DNA of 64,000 nucleotides from Aquimarina sp. Aq107 (GTDB taxonomy: Bacteria; Bacteroidota; Bacteroidia; Flavobacteriales; Flavobacteriaceae): contig NZ_OX030782.1 in NCBI RefSeq assembly GCF_943733665.1, positions 5,070,501 to 5,134,500 on the forward strand, given 5' to 3'. A model generated the notes under the pieces. It had not been told where the DNA came from, did not search any database, and saw only the letters and a program-made list of their open reading frames with translations. Position numbers and translations under genes: made by a program. This document shows positions 26,555 to 35,231 of this stretch, in pieces (within the stretch, counting starts at the first letter, position 1; every line of letters begins with the position of its first letter).

Positions 26555-27313
26555 TTATTGTTTTCTTAGATATATATTACCGGTGGCTGATCTTAAGCTA
26601 ATTTCTACTCCACCATTGTTAAGTTTCGTTTCAATTGTTCTACGTGCACCTACTATCTTCATATCCTTTTTTTCTTCAGGAAACTTAAGTTCAAAGTCTG
26701 TAAAAATTTCTCCCATTGTTGTTTTTAACTCTAGGTTTGTAGGAGTGTTAGAAGGAAGACTAACGTCTATTGACCCCGCTGCCGACATTAAAGAAATTGG
26801 AGATTTTTGACTTACTTTTTCAAAAATAACATTGATTTCACCGGTTGCCGTTCTGGCAACTACTGGACCAGTAACATCCTTTAATGTTATAGCTCCTATA
26901 TTTGTAGAAGCTTCAATTTCTGAAGAAAACCCTTTAACTTTTATGTCTCCTAGATTAGTTCTGTCTATTGAGATATTTACATCTTTTGGGAGGTTTAATT
27001 CTAAGGTGTTACTATGCATGTTTTTTAGGTTCTTTACAATCAGTGTTTCTCCTTCTCTTTTTATAAAAACACCGATACCTGTATTATCAGAGCCTCCAGC
27101 GTATACTGCTTTTAAACCTTTTGCTTTTTCTGGGAGTTGGCGACCTTCTCCCACAATAGATATTTCATTTTTATTATGTGCTTTAATCCATACGCTTGAT
27201 TCTGAGCTAATTTTTACTTTTTTAACCCCTTGTAATGATTGCGTATAATTTTCTTGGGCTTTTAGATGTCCGATAGTAATAAAAAGTACTATGGCGATTG
27301 TTATATTTTTCAT
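26555..27313 (-). CDS. DUF4097 family beta-strand-repeat exported protein
   Basis: A 252-residue protein with the signal peptide MKNITIAIVLFITIGHLKAQ. Repeats include ISIDRTNLGDIKVKGFS, IEASTNIGAITLKDVTG, ARTATGEINVIFEKV, MSAAGSIDVSLPSN and the C-terminus LRSATGNIYLRKQ. It resembles the neighbouring 237-residue protein in plan and end motif, so the two probably arose by tandem duplication. It is the first gene after the HEAT-containing anti-sigma factor (33-nt gap). The function of the family is unknown. Confidence 0.88.
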   Translation of the reverse strand: MKNITIAIVLFITIGHLKAQENYTQSLQGVKKVKISSESSVWIKAHNKNEISIVGEGRQLPEKAKGLKAVYAGGSDNTGIGVFIKREGETLIVKNLKNMHSNTLELNLPKDVNISIDRTNLGDIKVKGFSSEIEASTNIGAITLKDVTGPVVARTATGEINVIFEKVSQKSPISLMSAAGSIDVSLPSNTPTNLELKTTMGEIFTDFELKFPEEKKDMKIVGARRTIETKLNNGGVEISLRSATGNIYLRKQ

Positions 27314-27346
27314 CTGTTCTTTTTTAAGGTTTTTTGATTGAAATTT

Positions 27347-28138
27347 TTAAATTAAATTAGGTAGTCCAATTGTTACTTGGTCTTTTACGTAATTTGGTGT
27401 TTCTTCATTCCGAAGTAACTTTTCCATAGAAGGAACTGCGCGTTTTTCCTGTATAGAAACTAATATTTGAATTAATTCAATTTGCATGCCTGGATCTTTT
27501 TCTATTTCCAGTGCATTTATAAATGATTTACGTACTATTTCTAAATCCGAAAATTTAGCAAGTGCTTCTGCTGCAGCTAGTCGCACGTTGATGTGGTCAT
27601 CGTAAAACATTTTATTAATAAGAGCTTTTAGTATCTCATTACCTGGTTTATCAAATTCTTCAGCATAGTTTACAGCTTGTAAACGTTTACTTGCCGATTC
27701 ATTTTCTATTAATGAAATCGTAACCTCTTGTTTTAATTGTATTTTTTCTTTCTCTAATACGGCCATTTCTTTAGAAAAAGATGCATTGTTTTGTTGTTTT
27801 CCATAGAAATAAGAAGAAATAATTAATGCAATTGTTGCTGCTATCTGTAATGCGATTCTCCAATATTTTTTTGAAGAATTATGAAGTGATACTACTTTAG
27901 GTTCTGATAACAATCTTTTTTCTTGCTCAAGCATTTCTTCAAAACCTTTTTTAAGGGTTATATTTGGTAATTCTTGGTCAGTATTGCCTATTCCATCAAG
28001 AATGATACGTAATTCATTTATTGATTCTTTACAACTACTGCAGTTTGATAAGTGAACTGTAATAGTTTCATGTTCTTGTCGATCTAAGTTGTCATCAAGA
28101 TAATCGATGAGTTTTTCCTCTATTTGTTTACAGTTCAT
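27347..28138 (-). CDS. Anti-sigma factor with zf-HC2 domain, TM helix and HEAT repeats
   Basis: A 263-residue membrane protein. The N-terminal zinc-binding anti-sigma motif is H29-x3-C33-x2-C36 (VHLSNCSSCKESI). A transmembrane helix (IALQIAATIALIISSYF) lies at about 93-109. A coiled segment follows, then HEAT-like repeats from about 165 (INVRLAAAEALAKFSDLEIV; PGMQIELIQILVSIQEKRAV; PNYVKDQVTIGL). The zinc domain should hold the ECF sigma factor at the membrane, while the periplasmic HEAT part probably senses or scaffolds. The gene starts 4 nt after the sigma-factor stop, the standard arrangement of such pairs. Confidence 0.87.
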   Translation of the reverse strand: MNCKQIEEKLIDYLDDNLDRQEHETITVHLSNCSSCKESINELRIILDGIGNTDQELPNITLKKGFEEMLEQEKRLLSEPKVVSLHNSSKKYWRIALQIAATIALIISSYFYGKQQNNASFSKEMAVLEKEKIQLKQEVTISLIENESASKRLQAVNYAEEFDKPGNEILKALINKMFYDDHINVRLAAAEALAKFSDLEIVRKSFINALEIEKDPGMQIELIQILVSIQEKRAVPSMEKLLRNEETPNYVKDQVTIGLPNLI

Positions 28139-28142
28139 AATA

Positions 28143-28676
28143 CTATATGTTTTGTAGGTAATGATCTTTTAATTTATGAATTGCTCGATGTACTTTGGTT
28201 TTTACTGCTCCTGCAGTTGAACCAGTAATTTCAGCAATTTCTTGATATTTAATTCCTTGATATCTACTCATTATTACTAATTCTCGATCATTTTGATTTA
28301 GTTCTTTTAATGCGTTATCAAGTTGTTCTTTAATCTCTTCTTTTTCTAGATGGTTCGTTTCTTGTCTTTCTACTTTATATTCAATTTCATCTAGTCGTTG
28401 ATCTTTATTTTTTTGACTTTGATAATGATCAGAAAAGATGTTTCTAGCAATTGTATATATCCAAGAGGAAAACTTACCTTTTTTATACGATTTTCTATAT
28501 TTTATCGCTTTGTAAAAAACCTCTTGAGTAATATCTTGACTGATGTTTCGATCTCTAGTCATCTTCAATAAAAAATTGAAAATTCTTATATGGTATCGAT
28601 CAAACAGGATACTCATCATATCTAAATTGTCATTAGATACCAGAATCATTAATTCTTCGTCAGTTAGATTTTTCAA
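28143..28676 (-). CDS. ECF-type RNA polymerase sigma factor
   Basis: A 177-residue sigma-70 family member with only regions 2 and 4. Region 2 shows FDRYHIRIFNFLLKMTRD, ISQDITQEVFYKAIKYRK and FSSWIYTIARNIFSDHYQ (about 23-90). Region 4 shows LNQNDRELVIMSRYQGIKYQ and a helix-turn-helix IAEITGSTAGAVKTKVHRAI (about 150-170). It heads the unit sigma, anti-sigma, DUF4097 x2-3, which is likely autoregulated and confined by the dksA terminator upstream (28750-28778). The stimulus is unknown. Confidence 0.94.
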   Translation of the reverse strand: MKNLTDEELMILVSNDNLDMMSILFDRYHIRIFNFLLKMTRDRNISQDITQEVFYKAIKYRKSYKKGKFSSWIYTIARNIFSDHYQSQKNKDQRLDEIEYKVERQETNHLEKEEIKEQLDNALKELNQNDRELVIMSRYQGIKYQEIAEITGSTAGAVKTKVHRAIHKLKDHYLQNI

Positions 28677-28749
28677 GATTTCACTCTTTTTGGTTAGTCT
28701 CTATAAGTAATACCAGAATTTTTTAAAAAGGTTACATTGGGATATAAAA

Positions 28750-28778
28750 AAAGTGCTTTCCGATCTGGAAAGCACTTT
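28750..28778 (-). terminator. Intrinsic terminator downstream of the dksA-like gene
   Basis: AAAGTGCTTTCC (28750-28761) pairs with GGAAAGCACTTT (28767-28778) around GATCT. On the minus strand the stem is followed by TTTTTTATATC. It separates the ileS-dksA unit from the sigma-factor unit starting at 28676. Confidence 0.92.
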
Positions 28779-28800
28779 AAATTTACAATATTTTTGGTAT

Positions 28801-29184
28801 TTATTTCTGCATATTCTTAGCTTCAATACTAAGTGTGGCGTGCGGAACTAATTTCAATCTTTCAGGATTAATAAGTTTTCCAGTTACACGGCAGATACCA
28901 TATGTTTTATTTTCGATGCGTAAAATCGCATTTTTCAAATCACGTACAAACTTTTCCTGTCTAATAGCTAATTGAGTGTTTGCTTCTTTGGACATGGTTT
29001 CACTTCCCTCTTCAAAAGCTTTGAATGTTGGTGAAGTATCATCTGTACCATTGTTACCGTCGTTTTTGTAAGCACTCTGAAGTAACTCTAAATCCTTCTG
29101 AGCTTTTTCCATTTTTTCAACGATGATTTCCTTAAACATCGCTAAATCGGCGTCGCTATACCTTACTTTTACATCTTCTGCCAT
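28801..29184 (-). CDS. TraR/DksA-family protein with degenerate zinc finger
   Basis: A 127-residue protein. The N-terminal half is a long helical region (FKEIIVEKMEKAQKDLELLQ onward) corresponding to the DksA coiled coil. The C-terminal finger reads YGICRVTGKLI...ERLKLVPHATLSIEAK: of four expected Cys only the first is kept, with Thr at the second position and His/Ser-containing sequence at the third and fourth. This form is common in Bacteroidota. It may bind the RNA polymerase secondary channel like DksA; whether it needs ppGpp cannot be told. It lies 3 nt after ileS and is followed by its own terminator. Confidence 0.9.
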   Translation of the reverse strand: MAEDVKVRYSDADLAMFKEIIVEKMEKAQKDLELLQSAYKNDGNNGTDDTSPTFKAFEEGSETMSKEANTQLAIRQEKFVRDLKNAILRIENKTYGICRVTGKLINPERLKLVPHATLSIEAKNMQK

Positions 29185-29187
29185 ACT

Positions 29188-32100
29188 TTATTGTTTTTTT
29201 ATTACCAATTGTGTTGCAATGTCGTCAAACGCAATTTCTGTACCATTTATTACATCTGTTGCAAATTCAATTGTATCGGTTAAGGTTTCATTCTTGATGT
29301 ATGTTTCATTAGTTGCAACAGCTTCTTGTATAGATTTGTTTTCCTTTATTACAACTTCTATACGATCAGTCACTTCTAATCCACTATCCTTACGAATATT
29401 TTGGATTCTATTTACAAGTTCTCTTGCGATACCTTCTTTTTTGAGCTCTGGGGTTATGGTTATGTCCAAAGCTACAGTAAGTGATCCAGAATTCGCAACT
29501 AACCAACCCTCTATATCTTGAGAACTGATTTCCACATCATCGGTACCTAATGTAATAATTTTATCATTAATTTCTATGTCAAAATTGCCAGTTTGTTCAA
29601 GAATTTTAATTGTTTCTTGATCAAAAGATTGTATCTTATTGGCTATCAGTTTCATGTCTTTTCCGAAACGAGGACCTAAATTTTTAAAATTTGGCTTAAT
29701 TTGTTTTACTAATATACCAGAAGCATCATCTAGGAGCTCAATTTCCTTAACATTAACTTCACTTTTAATCAAGTCTGCGATGTCATTTATCTCAGCTTTG
29801 TCTGCATCGTTTAATACAGGAATCATAATTCTCTGTAATGGTTGACGTACCTTTATTTTTTCTTTTTGGCGTAAAGAAAGTACTAAAGAACATACAGATT
29901 GAGCTTTTTGCATTTTGTGTTCTAGCGCTTTATCTACGTATGAACTATCATATTTCGGGAAATGCGAAAGGTGAACACTTTCAAAAGATTCTTGATTAGA
30001 ATTAGAAACAAGATCTTTATATAATCGATCCATAAAAAATGGTGCAACCGGAGCTCCTAATTTGGCTACTGTTACCATACAAGTATATAGCGTTTGGTAC
30101 GCTGATATTTTGTCTTTCTGGTAATCACCTTTCCAATATCTTCTTCTGCTCAAACGAACAAACCAATTACTTAAATTTTCTTGAACAAAATCGGATATAG
30201 CTCTAGAAGCCTTCGTAGGTTCGTATTCATTATAATATTGATCTACACTTTTGATCAGTGTGTGCAGTTCACTTAGAATCCAGCGATCAATCTCTGGACG
30301 TTCCGCTAATGGAATATCAGCTTCGGCATATGAGAAATTATCGATATTGGCATATAATGTGAAAAAAGAATAAGTGTTGTATAAAGTTCCAAAGAACTTA
30401 CGACGAACTTCACCGATTCCTTCCGTGTCAAATTTTAAGTTGTCCCATGGATTAGCATTACTTATCATATACCATCTTGTGGCATCTGGTCCATATGTTT
30501 TTAGTGTGTCAAAAGGATCTGCAGCATTACCTAATCGTTTAGACATTTTCTGACCATTCTTGTCTAATACCAAACCATTAGATACCACATTTTTATATGC
30601 AACATCATCAAAAATCATTGTTCCGATGGCGTGTAAAGTATAGAACCACCCACGTGTCTGATCTACTCCTTCTGCAATGAAATCTGCTTTTCTTTCTCCA
30701 GATTCTACTTTTTCTTTATTTTCAAAAGGATAATGCCATTGTGCATAAGGCATAGAACCTGAATCAAACCATACATCGATCAAATCACTTTCACGTTTCA
30801 TTGGTTTTCCTGATGGAGAAACCAAGGTGATTTTATCTACTACGTTTTTATGAAGATCTATTTTGTCATAGTTCTCTTCACTCATATCTCCAACGATAAA
30901 ATCTGCGAAAATATCGGCTTCCAGAACTCCAGCATTAACTGCTTTTTGCATTTCAGCTTTTAATTCTTCTACAGAACCGATCATTATTTCTTCTTTGCTA
31001 TCTTCCGTTCTCCAGATAGGTAAGGGGATTCCCCAGAAACGAGATCGAGATAAATTCCAGTCATTAGCATTTGCTAACCAATTTCCGAAACGACCTTCTC
31101 CAGTTGCTTTTGGTTTCCAGTTGATACCTAGATTCAATTCATGCATGCGATCCTTAAAATCGGTCACTTTTATAAACCAGGAATCTAATGGGTAATATAA
31201 AATAGGTTTATCTGTACGCCAGCAGTTAGGGTAACTGTGTACATATTTCTCAACCTTAAAGGCTTTGTTCTCTATTTTTAACTTGATAGCAATTTCTACA
31301 TCTATAGATTTCTCTGGAGCTTCGCCATCATTGTAATATTCATTTTTTACATATTTCCCACCAAATTCACCCACATGTTTTGTGAATTTACCTTGTAGAT
31401 CAACCAACGGAACAAGGTTATCATTATCGTCTTTTACAAGTAGTGGCGGAACTTCAGGAGTTGCTTGTTTAGCAACCAGAGCATCATCTGCACCAAATGT
31501 CGGAGCGGTATGAACGATACCTGTACCATCCTCTGTAGTTACAAAATCACCAGAAATTACTCTAAACGCATTTTCTGGATTGTTGTAAGGTGTAGCATAA
31601 TTCAATAATTGCTCATATCGGATCTCTACAAGATCTGCTCCTTTAAACTCTTTTAATAAGAAATAAGGGATTTTTTTATCTCCTTCTTTAAAAGCATTTA
31701 AATCTTCTTCGCTTTCTGCTAAGATAAATTTTCCGCCAAACTGTTTTCCAACTAGATTTTTAGCCAGAATCACATTAATCGGTTCGAATGTATACTGATT
31801 GAAAGTTTTTACAACTACATAATCAATCTTGGGCCCAACGGTTAATGCAGTATTCGATGGTAATGTCCATGGAGTAGTTGTCCAAGCTAAGAAATAAATA
31901 TCACCAACCACATCTGTTAAGAAAGAAGGCAGTGTTTCTTTTTTAGCTTTAAATTGAGCAACAACTGTAGTGTCTGTAACATCTTGATACGTTCCTGGTT
32001 GATTAAGTTCGTGTGAACTTAATCCAGTTCCCGCTTTAGGAGAATAGGGTTGTATCGTATATCCTTTGTATAATAATCCTTTCTTATAGATTTCAGCAAG

Positions 32101-32592
32101 TAACCACCATACCGTTTCCATATACTTGGGCTTATAGGTGATATACGGATCTTCCATATCTACCCAGTAGCCAATTTTTTCGGTAAGGTCATTCCAGATA
32201 TCTGTATAACGCATTACTGCTTTTTTACAAGCTTCGTTATATTCTTCTACAGTAATTTTCTTGCCGATATCTTCTTTAGTGATACCTAATTCTTTCTCGA
32301 CACCTAGTTCTACAGGAAGCCCATGAGTATCCCATCCAGCTTTTCGCTTTACTTGGAATCCTTTTTGAGTTTTATAACGACAAAAAATATCTTTAATAGC
32401 ACGAGCCATTACGTGGTGAATTCCTGGTAATCCATTTGCTGATGGTGGTCCTTCAAAAAATATAAAAGGAGTTGCATCTTCTCGCTCAGAAATACTCTTT
32501 TCGAAAATATTATTCTGCTGCCAGAATTCTAGTATATCGTCTGCCACTTTTGGCAAGTCAAGTCCTTTATATTCAGGAAACTTCGTGCTCAT
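29188..32592 (-). CDS. ileS: Isoleucyl-tRNA synthetase, type 2 (long form)
   Basis: About 1134 residues from the ATG at 32592 (MSTKFPEYKGLDLPKV). The ORF extends to 32706, but the extra 38 residues run through a perfect hairpin and lack family similarity. The class-I signature region is GPPSANGLPGIHHVMARAI, so the HIGH motif reads G57-I58-H59-H60. The KMSKR motif is present (GQKMSKRLGNAADP). The CP1 editing domain (GWDTHGLPVE onward) and a C-terminal anticodon-binding region with extra domain fit the eukaryote-like IleRS2, about 1050-1150 residues. It charges tRNA-Ile. dksA-like follows after 3 nt. Confidence 0.98.
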   Translation of the reverse strand: MSTKFPEYKGLDLPKVADDILEFWQQNNIFEKSISEREDATPFIFFEGPPSANGLPGIHHVMARAIKDIFCRYKTQKGFQVKRKAGWDTHGLPVELGVEKELGITKEDIGKKITVEEYNEACKKAVMRYTDIWNDLTEKIGYWVDMEDPYITYKPKYMETVWWLLAEIYKKGLLYKGYTIQPYSPKAGTGLSSHELNQPGTYQDVTDTTVVAQFKAKKETLPSFLTDVVGDIYFLAWTTTPWTLPSNTALTVGPKIDYVVVKTFNQYTFEPINVILAKNLVGKQFGGKFILAESEEDLNAFKEGDKKIPYFLLKEFKGADLVEIRYEQLLNYATPYNNPENAFRVISGDFVTTEDGTGIVHTAPTFGADDALVAKQATPEVPPLLVKDDNDNLVPLVDLQGKFTKHVGEFGGKYVKNEYYNDGEAPEKSIDVEIAIKLKIENKAFKVEKYVHSYPNCWRTDKPILYYPLDSWFIKVTDFKDRMHELNLGINWKPKATGEGRFGNWLANANDWNLSRSRFWGIPLPIWRTEDSKEEIMIGSVEELKAEMQKAVNAGVLEADIFADFIVGDMSEENYDKIDLHKNVVDKITLVSPSGKPMKRESDLIDVWFDSGSMPYAQWHYPFENKEKVESGERKADFIAEGVDQTRGWFYTLHAIGTMIFDDVAYKNVVSNGLVLDKNGQKMSKRLGNAADPFDTLKTYGPDATRWYMISNANPWDNLKFDTEGIGEVRRKFFGTLYNTYSFFTLYANIDNFSYAEADIPLAERPEIDRWILSELHTLIKSVDQYYNEYEPTKASRAISDFVQENLSNWFVRLSRRRYWKGDYQKDKISAYQTLYTCMVTVAKLGAPVAPFFMDRLYKDLVSNSNQESFESVHLSHFPKYDSSYVDKALEHKMQKAQSVCSLVLSLRQKEKIKVRQPLQRIMIPVLNDADKAEINDIADLIKSEVNVKEIELLDDASGILVKQIKPNFKNLGPRFGKDMKLIANKIQSFDQETIKILEQTGNFDIEINDKIITLGTDDVEISSQDIEGWLVANSGSLTVALDITITPELKKEGIARELVNRIQNIRKDSGLEVTDRIEVVIKENKSIQEAVATNETYIKNETLTDTIEFATDVINGTEIAFDDIATQLVIKKQ

Positions 32593-32651
32593 TTGATCGT
32601 TCTTTCTGTTAAGTCTGCGAAAATAAGGATTTTCTATAAAAAAGAAGAGCG

Positions 32652-32695
32652 AAACAATACATCGATATGAATTATTTCGCATCGATGTATTGTTT
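32652..32695. promoter_or_regulatory. 15-bp perfect inverted repeat upstream of ileS
   Basis: AAACAATACATCGAT (32652-32666) and ATCGATGTATTGTTT (32681-32695) are exact reverse complements with a 14-nt spacer. It lies between the receptor stop (32757) and the ileS start (32592). On the minus strand the second arm is followed only by TTTCGC, so it may be a weak terminator of the receptor transcript. On the plus strand TTTTTT follows the second arm, but no plus-strand gene precedes it. A role as ileS leader hairpin is also possible. Confidence 0.65.
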
Positions 32696-32756
32696 TTTAA
32701 CACCACCTTTACTATTTGTTAAAAAAGCAGGATGTATTTATGATCTTTTTAGTCTT

Positions 32757-35114
32757 TTAAAAATCTATAACAATTCCAAGACTAGGTATGATTTGGCCGG
32801 TTTCTGTTTCTATCTCGGTTAAACTTCTGGGCTCTACAATAGTTCCATTTGTATTACGAGTAAGCCCAAATTGAGTGGGTTGTGGAGCTTGCTGGGCTAA
32901 TATGTTTTGTGCCTCTATAAATACATTCAGGGATAAGTTTTTAAAATTCCATTTTTTATCAATTCGTAAATCAAGTTGACTAAAGATATCTAACTTTTCC
33001 TCACCTAGCCTATCATAATCTAATATAACTTCTGGATAATTGGCAAGTGTGGCATCTTGATCTGTGGGCACAAAAGGAGTTTTACCTGCAAAACGATATC
33101 GGGCACTTATTTCCCAATTTCGTTTTAGTTTATATCCTCCTGTAAATGAAACTAGATGACGACTGTCCCATACCGAGGGGAGATATACATCTCGGTTGAA
33201 ACCTGTAAATTCGCTATGAAACCAGGTATATGCAAAAATTCCGTAAAAATTGTTAGAAAGCTTTTGCTGAAATTGAAGTTCTGCCCCATAGCTTCTTCCT
33301 CTACCAACTGTAGCAACATCTTCACTTCCTAAAATCTCAAAATCTGCTCCCTTGTTAGCAAGTGACACCCCGTCTAAAACAGAAACTGGATAATCATCAT
33401 AACGCTTGTAAAAACCTTCTAAAGAGATGCTTGAAGAAGGACTAAAATCGTGTTGAAGTCCTAAAACATAATGATCGCTTACTGTATATTCTACATCTTG
33501 ATTTATAAGTGTATTGTCATTGTTTCTAAAGCCTAAGATGGTATATGGAGGTATTTTATAATATCTTCCTAAAGAACCATTTAGTCTCCAGTTTTCTTTA
33601 AATTGGTATGAAAAAGAGAATCTGGGAGAGAATGTGGAGAGTAAATTATCCTCTTTCGTAAAGCTATCATCATCCATTCTAAAACCAAGCGATAGATCTA
33701 ACTTATCATTAAAAAATGATTTCGTCATATTTGCAAATAGACCATATTTAAAGAAGTCAATCTCTGTATTAAAAATATTATTGTCTGTTAGATTTATTGT
33801 TTCGTTACTGTAATCAGAGTATTGTGCGTTAAATCCTGTGGTTAATTTCCAATCACCAAAAAATTTCGTTAATTGATATCTAAGTTTTGTTTCAGATTCA
33901 GTAGCATTATTACTAAAAATTACACCCGTTTCGTTTTCAGGATCTTCATATCGGGTAAACTTATTGATTAATGTATTGTTACTTAGGGTGGTTTCCATAA
34001 AACCAGAACCATCTTTAAATCTATTTTTCCAGGATAACCCAATCGCATTAGTGCGTTGGTCAATAAATGGAGCTTGTTCTAATTGAGCTTGTTGTTCAGC
34101 ATCAAAATCTTCAGGTGATTCTACAGAGAAGTCATCGATTGATCCTAAACCGATAAGACTGATATCATTGTATTTATTAATCTTATGGTTTATTTTATAT
34201 TGATAATCCCAATAATTAGGTCTAAAAGGAAGTCCAATCACTTCGAATAAAAATTGAAGATAACTTCGTCTTGCAGATACTAAAAATGTAGTTTTTGATT
34301 CTTCATTTTTCTTTCCTTTAAAAAGAGGTCCCTCTAGAGTTAGTGCTGCCTCACTAGCACTTATTCTAAAATTACCACTAAAATCCTTGTTGTTTCCTTT
34401 GCGTTGACTGAATTGTAATACGCCAGAAAGCGGGTTGTCATACTGAGCGCCAAAGGCAGAAGTAGATAAGGTGACATTGTCTATAAAAGATACATTAATA
34501 AGCCCCACTGGACCTCCAGAGCTTCCTTGTGTGCTAAAATGATTAATATTTGGTACTTCCATTCCGTCTAGATAGTAAACAGTTTCATTTGGAGCACCAC
34601 CGCGAATTATCAAATCATTACGAAAACCACCAATGGAAGGAGAAACACCTGGAAGTGTTTGAGCAACCTGCACAACATCATTATTACTTCCTGGATATGT
34701 AGCGATTTCTACTGCTGAGAGCGTTTGAATGGAAAGCGGTGTTTCTTTTGGTCTACTAATTCTATTTATGTTGCTGATTACAACTTCATCTAAAGCTTCT
34801 GCAGACTCCTTTAAAACGAAGTTATAAGTAGGAGTTCCTTTTGATTTAACAATGATATTAAATTTTGTTTGTGTTTGAAACCCAATATAACTGACGGTTA
34901 GGTTATAGGAACCAGGAATAATGTTTTCGATGCGATAATTACCATCAAAATCTGTTTGTGCACCTTTTTCAGTACCTTCAATAAGAACAGAAGCCCCTAG
35001 AACGGGTTGACCTGTTTGATCTACAACATTACCAGATAGTTCTCCATATACCTGAGCTCGTATCTGATTTATAAATAGTAAAGAAAGTATTAAAGCAGTA
35101 TTTTTGATATTCAT
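32757..35114 (-). CDS. TonB-dependent receptor with carboxypeptidase-like N-domain
   Basis: About 785 residues from the ATG at 35114, which gives the signal peptide MNIKNTALILSLLFINQIRA. It then has a CarboxypepD_reg-like domain (GNVVDQTGQPVLGASVLIEG; AQTDFDGNYRIENI), EALDEVVISNINR, a plug with DVVQVAQTLPGVSPSIGGFR and IIRGGAPNETVYYLDGMEVP, and a barrel ending in PSLGIVIDF. Siderophore-receptor-like plugs of this kind occur in many Bacteroidota. The substrate is unknown. It is divergent from a MarR-type regulator with an inverted repeat in between, suggesting direct control by that protein. Confidence 0.94.
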   Translation of the reverse strand: MNIKNTALILSLLFINQIRAQVYGELSGNVVDQTGQPVLGASVLIEGTEKGAQTDFDGNYRIENIIPGSYNLTVSYIGFQTQTKFNIIVKSKGTPTYNFVLKESAEALDEVVISNINRISRPKETPLSIQTLSAVEIATYPGSNNDVVQVAQTLPGVSPSIGGFRNDLIIRGGAPNETVYYLDGMEVPNINHFSTQGSSGGPVGLINVSFIDNVTLSTSAFGAQYDNPLSGVLQFSQRKGNNKDFSGNFRISASEAALTLEGPLFKGKKNEESKTTFLVSARRSYLQFLFEVIGLPFRPNYWDYQYKINHKINKYNDISLIGLGSIDDFSVESPEDFDAEQQAQLEQAPFIDQRTNAIGLSWKNRFKDGSGFMETTLSNNTLINKFTRYEDPENETGVIFSNNATESETKLRYQLTKFFGDWKLTTGFNAQYSDYSNETINLTDNNIFNTEIDFFKYGLFANMTKSFFNDKLDLSLGFRMDDDSFTKEDNLLSTFSPRFSFSYQFKENWRLNGSLGRYYKIPPYTILGFRNNDNTLINQDVEYTVSDHYVLGLQHDFSPSSSISLEGFYKRYDDYPVSVLDGVSLANKGADFEILGSEDVATVGRGRSYGAELQFQQKLSNNFYGIFAYTWFHSEFTGFNRDVYLPSVWDSRHLVSFTGGYKLKRNWEISARYRFAGKTPFVPTDQDATLANYPEVILDYDRLGEEKLDIFSQLDLRIDKKWNFKNLSLNVFIEAQNILAQQAPQPTQFGLTRNTNGTIVEPRSLTEIETETGQIIPSLGIVIDF

Positions 35115-35143
35115 GACAATAGGTTTAAAGTGTTTTAAAATAC

Positions 35144-35179
35144 ATTTGTTTAATTTTTTAATGCAAATATTAAACAAAT
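35144..35179. promoter_or_regulatory. Candidate operator (10-bp inverted repeat) between receptor and MarR-type gene
   Basis: ATTTGTTTAA (35144-35153) and TTAAACAAAT (35170-35179) are exact reverse complements 16 nt apart, 30 nt upstream of the receptor start. Two GGTGTTA copies (35181-35187 and 35212-35218) lie between this repeat and the regulator start. Such placement fits autoregulation plus control of the divergent receptor by a dimeric winged-helix protein. Confidence 0.45.
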
Positions 35180-35231
35180 AGGTGTTATATAATAATAATT
35201 TTACACAATTTGGTGTTAAAAAATAGTTTTA

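Noticed and set aside
26583..27248. Plus-strand ORFs antisense to the DUF4097 gene
   Set aside because: They mirror the repetitive codons of the real gene on the other strand and have no independent start context or domain. The same applies to antisense ORFs in the receptors and T9SS genes.
32593..32706. Longer ileS start with 38 extra residues
   Set aside because: The extension contains both arms of the 15-bp inverted repeat and has no IleRS-like sequence; MSTKFPEYKG is the family-like start.
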